Translations under genes and position numbers: made by a program
Part shown: positions 59,251 to 64,000 of the stretch, one piece after another
Numbering within the stretch: position 1 is the stretch's first letter
How the letters are laid out: the number at the start of each line of letters is the position of its first letter
Notes under the pieces: model-generated
The model's database searches: none
Seen by the model: only the letters and a program-made list of their open reading frames with translations
Told to the model about the DNA's origin: nothing
Source of the DNA: Streptomyces sp. NBC_00572
GTDB lineage: Bacteria; Actinomycetota; Actinomycetes; Streptomycetales; Streptomycetaceae
Direction of reading: 5' to 3'
Length of the DNA stretch: 64,000 nucleotides
Assembly: GCF_026341815.1 (NCBI RefSeq)
Contig: NZ_JAPENX010000001.1
Span: 6,572,001 to 6,636,000, forward strand

Positions 59251-60615
59251 TCAGGCGTTGAGCTCCTCCAGCGTCCTGCCCTTGGTCTCGACGGCGAAGC
59301 AGGCGATCGCCGCACCCACGGCCGCCACGACCGCGAGCTGCGCGAAGACCAGGGACAGGCTGCCGCCCGCGCCGATGATCGCGCCGACGGTCACGGGGCC
59401 GAGGATGACACCCAGCCGGTTCCACACACCGCCGAACGCCGCGCCCCGCGCCCGGTTGGACGTGGGGTAGAGCTCGGGGGAGTACAGGTAGAGCCCCGCG
59501 TTGATCGCGTAGAGGAAGAAGGTCGTACAGGAGGCGAAGAGCGCCACCTGGCCGCCCGAAGTCGCGCCCGCCAGGGCGAGCACCCCGAGCGAGAGCACGG
59601 TGCCGACGAGCGCGCCCACCAGGGCGGGCCTGCGGCCGATGCGGTCGATCAGGAGGGCGACGACGAGCGTGCCGAGCAGACCGGTCACGTTGCTGAGCAG
59701 GCTGTAGAAGAGAGCGGTGGTCAGATCCAGGCCGAAGGTCTTCGTGTAGAGCGAGGGCAGCCAGGTGGAGATGCCGTGGTTGACGTAGTAGGCGACGAAC
59801 CACAGACCCGACACGACCGCGGTCCGCCGGAGGTAGCGTCCCCGGAACAGGTCGCTCAGGCGGCCCCCGGTCGGCTCGTCGGCGAGGTCCGCGGCGGGGG
59901 CGGGCAGCGCCTCGGAGGTGGAGCGGGCGACCTCCGCCTCGATCCGCGCGATGACCTCCTCCGCCTCCCGGACGCGTCCGCGGGACAGCAGCCAGCGCGG
60001 GGACTCGGCGACCTGGCGGGGAAGTGCGGCGGCGAGCAGCACCGGGACCGTGCCGATGACGAACATCGCGCGCCAGCCGAAGTGGGGGACCACCCACACG
60101 GCCACCAGCGTGGCCGCCGCGAGGCCGGCCGGGAAGATCATCTCGTAGAGCAGGACGAACCGGCCGCGCTTGTCGGAGCGGGCGATCTCGTTGATGTACG
60201 TGGCGGCGACGGGTACGACGCCGCCGATGCCGAGGCCCTGGACGAACCGGAAGAGCGAGAAGGTCTCGATGCTGCCGGAGAAGGCGACGGCGAGGCTGGC
60301 GAGGCCGGTGATGCCGACGCCCAGGGCGACGGTGCGGACGCGCCCGATCCGGTCGCCGAGCCAGCCGGCCGCCAGGGCGCCGAGCAGCATCCCGATGGAG
60401 GCGGCGGTCACGGCGAGGGTGGCCTGGCCGGTGGTGAGGTGCCACTCCTTCATCAGGACGGGCAGCGCGGACGCGGCAAGGAGCTGGTCGAACGCCTCGA
60501 AGAAGGTGACGGCGCCGATCAGGAACCGGACTTTGACGTGCCACCGGGAGTGCGGAAGCCGTTCAAGTCGCGCGGCTACGGAGCCGAGGGCTTGCTTTCC
60601 GGCCACAGTCGTCAT
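59251..60615 (-). CDS. MFS transporter, sugar/aromatic-acid:H+ symporter type
   Basis: A 454-aa protein with 12 predicted helices. The loop 2-3 motif GWLGDRIGRVRTVALG, the ESPRWLLSRGRVREAEEVIA central loop and the C-terminal PELYPTSNRARGAAFG with ETKGRTLEELN are signatures of the sugar-porter/aromatic-acid symporter branch. It is divergent from the aldehyde dehydrogenase gene and probably imports the compound degraded by the following genes. The ATG at 60615 overlooks a region with MarR-like palindromes. Confidence 0.9.
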   Translation of the reverse strand: MTTVAGKQALGSVAARLERLPHSRWHVKVRFLIGAVTFFEAFDQLLAASALPVLMKEWHLTTGQATLAVTAASIGMLLGALAAGWLGDRIGRVRTVALGVGITGLASLAVAFSGSIETFSLFRFVQGLGIGGVVPVAATYINEIARSDKRGRFVLLYEMIFPAGLAAATLVAVWVVPHFGWRAMFVIGTVPVLLAAALPRQVAESPRWLLSRGRVREAEEVIARIEAEVARSTSEALPAPAADLADEPTGGRLSDLFRGRYLRRTAVVSGLWFVAYYVNHGISTWLPSLYTKTFGLDLTTALFYSLLSNVTGLLGTLVVALLIDRIGRRPALVGALVGTVLSLGVLALAGATSGGQVALFASCTTFFLYAINAGLYLYSPELYPTSNRARGAAFGGVWNRLGVILGPVTVGAIIGAGGSLSLVFAQLAVVAAVGAAIACFAVETKGRTLEELNA

Positions 60616-60667
60616 GGAGGGGGTCCTTCCGCGGGCAGGGGAGTTGCCGAGACAGTAGGGGTCCTTA

Positions 60668-60816
60668 TCTAAGCGGTCAATGGTTAAGCGCCTAGAGATC
60701 TCCGTCTCGCGGGCCCGGTAGCCATCATCGGCTTCGCGAAGGGCGTGCTCAAGGCCGATTCGGCAACGATCTCGACTCGGGGGCTTGTCGAGAAATAGTT
60801 AAGCGCTTAGATTTCT
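60668..60816. promoter_or_regulatory. Divergent control region with TAAGCG operator repeats
   Basis: The gap between the MFS and aldehyde dehydrogenase genes contains TAAGCG at 60670-60675, TTAAGCGCCTAGA at 60684-60696 and TTAAGCGCTTAG at 60799-60810. The last holds the perfect palindrome TAAGCGCTTA and is framed by AGAAAT and ATTTCT. The sites flank both promoters and are the likely binding sites of the nearby MarR protein. Confidence 0.65.
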
Positions 60817-60907
60817 AGTGCTTCGACGATTCCGGTCTCGGGATCGCGCCGGACTCCGTCCGTGTCCGGAGCCAACTCCCCTTCCGCCCCCGCCCGGAGG
60901 TCCACCC

Positions 60908-62392
60908 GTGCCGCTCCTTCCGACCGACATCCTGATCGCGGGCCAGTGGCGACGCGGTGCGGGCGAGCCCGTCGACACCGTCGATCCGGCGACCGGACGC
61001 GTCCTGGCCACCGTCCACTCCGCCTCCGTCGCCGAGGTCGCCGAAGCGGCCGAGGCCGCGGCGAAGGCGGTCGCGGACCCCGCCTGGCGGGACCTGCTCG
61101 CCCACGAGCGCGCCCGCCTCCTGCACCGGATCGCCGAGCTCACCGAAGAGGCCGCCCCCGAGCTCGCCGCGACACAGACCGCCGACACCGGCAAGACCCT
61201 CACCGAGACCAGGGCCCTCGCACTCAGCGCGGCGGGCACCTTCCGGTACATGGCCGCCTCCCTGGAGACGGCCGAGGACACGCTCACGCCGTCCCGCGGC
61301 CCGTACGTGACCATGAGCGTCCACGAACCGATCGGCGTGGTCGGCGCGATCAACCCCTGGAACTCCCCGGTCGCCAGCGACGCGCAGAAGATCGCCCCCG
61401 CACTCGCCGCGGGCAACGCCGTCCTCCTCAAGCCCGCCGCCTGGACCCCCCTGGTCTCCCTCGCCCTCGGGCGGCTGATCACCCGGGCACTCGACGAGTT
61501 CGGCCTGCCGACCGCCCTCCTCTCGGTACTGCCCGGCAGCGGGAGGACCGTCGGCGACGCCCTCGTACGCCACCCCCTCGTCACCCGGATCGGATTCACC
61601 GGGGGCACCGAGACGGGCAGGTCCATCGCCGCGATCGCCGGCGAGAAGCTCGTCCCCGCCTCGCTGGAGCTCGGCGGCAAGTCGCCGACCATCGTGCGCG
61701 CCGACGCCGACATCGAGCAGGCGCTGGCCGGAGTGCTGTTCGGGATCTTCTCGTCCAGCGGCCAGTCCTGCATCGCCGGCTCGCGGCTCTTCGTGGCACG
61801 CGAGATCTACGACACCTTCGTCGGCGAGCTCGTCGAGCGGGTCCGCAAGCTGCGCGTCGGCCCCGGCACCGACCCCTACACCCAGGTCGGCCCGCTGGTG
61901 CACCACCGCCACCGCGACTCCGTCGCCGCCTACGTCGACCTCGCCCGCTCCGAAGGCGCGCGCGTCCTGTGCGGCGGGTCGGCGCCCGCGGGGGAGCGGT
62001 ACCAGGACGGCGCCTACTACCTCCCGACCGTCCTCGACGGCCTCGCCAACACCTCCCGCACCTGCCGGGAGGAGATCTTCGGCCCGGTCCTCGTCGTCCT
62101 GCCCTACGACGACGAGGACGACCTCGTCCGCCAGGCCAACGACTCCGTCTACGGCCTCGCCTGCGGCATCTGGACCCGTGACCTGCGCGCCGCCTGGCGG
62201 ATCGCCCGCCGGATCGAGGCGGGCACCGTCTGGATCAACACGTACAAGCAGTTCAGCGCCGCCACCCCGTTCAGCGGATGGAAGGACAGCGGCCTCGGCA
62301 CGGAGAAGGGCCGGGACGCGATCCGCGCCTACCAGCGACAGAAGTCCCTGTACTGGGGCACCTCCGACGCACCCCTGCCCTGGGCCGGCTGA
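60908..62392 (+). CDS. NAD(P)-dependent aldehyde dehydrogenase
   Basis: A 494-aa ALDH superfamily enzyme. The catalytic Asn is in GAINPWNSPVAS, the general-base Glu in SLELGGKSPTIV and the nucleophile Cys in SSSGQSCIAGSR. The C-terminal EEIFGPVLVVLPY and SGWKDSGLGTEKG are typical. The GTG at 60908 has GGAGG 7 bases upstream. Next to an extradiol-type dioxygenase it resembles 2-hydroxymuconic-semialdehyde dehydrogenases that oxidise ring-cleavage aldehydes. The exact substrate is unknown. Confidence 0.9.
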   Translation: MPLLPTDILIAGQWRRGAGEPVDTVDPATGRVLATVHSASVAEVAEAAEAAAKAVADPAWRDLLAHERARLLHRIAELTEEAAPELAATQTADTGKTLTETRALALSAAGTFRYMAASLETAEDTLTPSRGPYVTMSVHEPIGVVGAINPWNSPVASDAQKIAPALAAGNAVLLKPAAWTPLVSLALGRLITRALDEFGLPTALLSVLPGSGRTVGDALVRHPLVTRIGFTGGTETGRSIAAIAGEKLVPASLELGGKSPTIVRADADIEQALAGVLFGIFSSSGQSCIAGSRLFVAREIYDTFVGELVERVRKLRVGPGTDPYTQVGPLVHHRHRDSVAAYVDLARSEGARVLCGGSAPAGERYQDGAYYLPTVLDGLANTSRTCREEIFGPVLVVLPYDDEDDLVRQANDSVYGLACGIWTRDLRAAWRIARRIEAGTVWINTYKQFSAATPFSGWKDSGLGTEKGRDAIRAYQRQKSLYWGTSDAPLPWAG

Positions 62393-62472
62393 CCCGGCAC
62401 GCCCCGAGCCAACCGTCCGGACACGCCCCCCGAGCCAACTGTCCGGGCCCGACCGCCCGTCTGGAGAGACTC

Positions 62473-63417
62473 ATGCAACCGTCACCGCCCGGCCCCATCG
62501 CCCGGCTCCGCTCCCTGCGGTACGTCGAGCTGCACACGCCCGCCTTCACCGAGGCCGCCGACTTCTACGAGGAGGTCTGGGGGCTGGAGACCGTCGAGTC
62601 CGACAACGGCGCGCGGTGGCTGCGCGGCACCGGCGACGAGCACCACGTCCTGCACCTGACCGAACGCGAGCGCGTGGGCCTCGGCCGGCTCGCCTTCGCC
62701 GTCGCCACCCCCGCCGAGGTCGACGAGGCCGCCCGGCGCCTCGAAGCACGCGGCATCGTCCCCGTCTTCGGCCCCGGCCCGCTCGACCAGGCCGGCGGCG
62801 GATACGGGCTGCGGTTCACCGACCCCGAAGGGCGCCTCGTCGAGATCAGCGCCCACGTCGAGGCGGTCGTCCCGCGCGGACGGGACGGCGCCGTGCCCGT
62901 CGGCGTCACCCACGCCGTGCTCAACACCGTCGACATCGACGCCGCCGTCGCCTTCTACCGGGAGGTGCTCGGACTGCGCGTCTCCGACTGGTCCGAGCAC
63001 CAGATGGCCTTCCTGCGCTGCAACGCCGACCACCACTGCATCGCCTTCAACCAGGCGGAGTGGACCTCCCTCAACCACGTGGCGTACGAGATGAGCTCGG
63101 TCGACCACTTCATGCGCGGCCTCGGCCGGCTCCGCCACCACGGCATCACCCCCCAGTGGGGACCCGGCCGCCACGGCCCCGGGAACAACACCTTCTCCTA
63201 CTTCACCGACCCGTCCGGGCTCGTCTGCGAGTACACCTCCGAGGTCGCCCAGATCGTCAAGGACACCTGGATCGCCCGCGTGTGGCGACGGGTCCCGGAG
63301 CTCTCCGACCTGTGGGGCACGGCGGGTCCGCCGTCGAAGGAGATCCGCTGCCACATGGCGGGCGCGCCGGACCCCGGCCCGCTCGCACCCGTCGACGCCA
63401 GGAAGGACAACGCATGA
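62473..63417 (+). CDS. Two-domain VOC extradiol dioxygenase
   Basis: A 314-aa protein with two vicinal-oxygen-chelate modules. The C-terminal module has the metal ligands His147 (GVTHAVLNT), His202 (LNHVAYEM) and Glu253 (LVCEYTSE), as in catechol 2,3-dioxygenase-type enzymes, which cleave an aromatic diol next to the hydroxyls. The N-terminal module is degenerate, as is usual. It starts 80 bp after the aldehyde dehydrogenase with GGAGAG upstream, and its stop overlaps the next ATG (ATGA), so the three genes form one operon. Confidence 0.88.
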   Translation: MQPSPPGPIARLRSLRYVELHTPAFTEAADFYEEVWGLETVESDNGARWLRGTGDEHHVLHLTERERVGLGRLAFAVATPAEVDEAARRLEARGIVPVFGPGPLDQAGGGYGLRFTDPEGRLVEISAHVEAVVPRGRDGAVPVGVTHAVLNTVDIDAAVAFYREVLGLRVSDWSEHQMAFLRCNADHHCIAFNQAEWTSLNHVAYEMSSVDHFMRGLGRLRHHGITPQWGPGRHGPGNNTFSYFTDPSGLVCEYTSEVAQIVKDTWIARVWRRVPELSDLWGTAGPPSKEIRCHMAGAPDPGPLAPVDARKDNA

Positions 63418-64000
63418 GCACCGCACGCAAGGTCGGAGTCGTCGGCTGGGGCGCGATCGGTCGGATCGTCGGCACCGCCCTCGCCGACGGGCAGGTGGAC
63501 GGCGCCGAGCTGGTGTGCGTCGTCGACAACCGTCCGCTCGGCGACGCGGCGCCGGCCCCCCAGGTCCCCTTCGAGGAGGCGCTGGAACTCTGCGACCTGA
63601 TCGTGGAGGCCGCCGGCCAGGGAGTCGTACGGGAGTGGGGCGAGCGGGTGCTCGCCTCCGGCACCGACCTGCTCATCGCCTCCAGCGGTGCGATGACCGA
63701 CGAGGAGCTCGCGAAGCGGCTGCTCGCGGCGGGACCGGGCCGGGTGTACTTCACCGGCGGCGCCGTCGGCGGACTCGACCTGCTCCAGGCGGCCCGCTCG
63801 CTCGGCCCCCTGGACGACGTCCGGCTCACCACCACCAAGCTGCCCTCGACCCTCGAACAGCCGTGGATGGACGAGGAGTTGCTGACTCGGATGCGGACGG
63901 CGACCGGCCCGGTCGAGGTCATGACCGGCACCGCCCGCGAGGTGCCGGCGAAGTTCCCCAAGTCGACGAACGTGGCCGCCTCGGTCGCGCTGGCCGTCGG
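63414..64000 (+). CDS. Aspartate-dehydrogenase-like oxidoreductase, N-terminal part
   Basis: A partial gene reading to the window edge, 195 codons. It opens KVGVVGWGAIGRIVGTALAD, an NAD(P) Rossmann loop, with VVDNRPLG, LIVEAAGQGVVREWG, LIASSGAM, TGGAVGGLDLLQAAR and the domain-two start TTTKLPSTLEQPW. This is the aspartate dehydrogenase (NadX, DUF108) pattern. In a ring-cleavage operon it may interconvert an amino acid and a keto acid, or act on a related substrate, and need not belong to NAD synthesis. The catalytic His lies beyond the end. Confidence 0.82.
   Translation, partial: MSTARKVGVVGWGAIGRIVGTALADGQVDGAELVCVVDNRPLGDAAPAPQVPFEEALELCDLIVEAAGQGVVREWGERVLASGTDLLIASSGAMTDEELAKRLLAAGPGRVYFTGGAVGGLDLLQAARSLGPLDDVRLTTTKLPSTLEQPWMDEELLTRMRTATGPVEVMTGTAREVPAKFPKSTNVAASVALAV

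Overview
The window is very GC-rich actinobacterial DNA, almost certainly from a Streptomyces chromosome. The evidence is the codon usage, frequent GTG and TTG starts, Tat-exported proteins, several ClpP paralogues and a large secreted-polysaccharide operon. No rRNA, tRNA, CRISPR array, transposase or integrase was recognised. No database search was possible, so every name rests on motifs, length and context.

Region 1 (1-17405) looks like a natural-product gene cluster. Its core is a two-module NRPS (C-A-T-C-A-T-TE). The first adenylation pocket reads as a textbook serine code and the second is proline-like. A group A FAD monooxygenase and a methyltransferase lie on the other side of a divergent promoter region. 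This Ser plus Pro NRPS with an FAD monooxygenase is the architecture of bacterial pyrrolizidine, azabicyclene and brabantamide pathways. Just past the NRPS 3' end are a tandem clpP pair and an XRE/MmyB-type regulator. That matches the reported ClpP-associated pyrrolizidine clusters (clipibicyclene type), in which extra ClpP is thought to protect the producer. An SDR, a SIS-domain isomerase-like protein and a partial aminotransferase form an operon further out. It shares a promoter-proximal motif with the NRPS, which ties it to the cluster. A 48-codon thioesterase relic lies between the methyltransferase and the monooxygenase and records a rearrangement.

Region 2 (17575-27236) holds accessory metabolic genes. 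They are a Tat-exported alkyl-sulfatase-like metallo-beta-lactamase protein under a TetR regulator, a dienelactone-hydrolase-like protein, a GlxA/AraC regulator, a secreted lysyl-oxidase-like protein, a small membrane protein, a secreted erythromycin-esterase-family protein and a PAP2 phosphatase.

Region 3 (27254-55086, all minus strand) is one 21-gene polysaccharide operon of about 28 kb, mostly joined by 4-bp start/stop overlaps. From its promoter it encodes a priming sugar phosphotransferase, UDP-sugar dehydrogenase, GT4, two Wzz-like proteins, an asparagine-synthase-like amidotransferase, an ADH/Gfo-Idh fusion, heparinase II/III, a beta-helix lipoprotein, an O-antigen ligase/polymerase, another GT4, a rare-sugar cassette (C-methyltransferase, nucleotidyltransferase, PIG-L deacetylase, epimerase, DUF4910 protein), a flippase, GT2, pyruvyltransferase, RmlC-like epimerase and a PLP aminotransferase. 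The predicted product is a charged, modified, possibly amidated and C-methylated secreted polysaccharide.

Region 4 (55752-64000) contains a MarR/DoxX pair with two palindromic operators, a small esterase, an AlkB-like dioxygenase, and a second MarR regulator beside an aromatic-catabolism-like set (MFS transporter, aldehyde dehydrogenase, extradiol-type VOC dioxygenase, partial aspartate-dehydrogenase-like gene) with its own palindromic sites.
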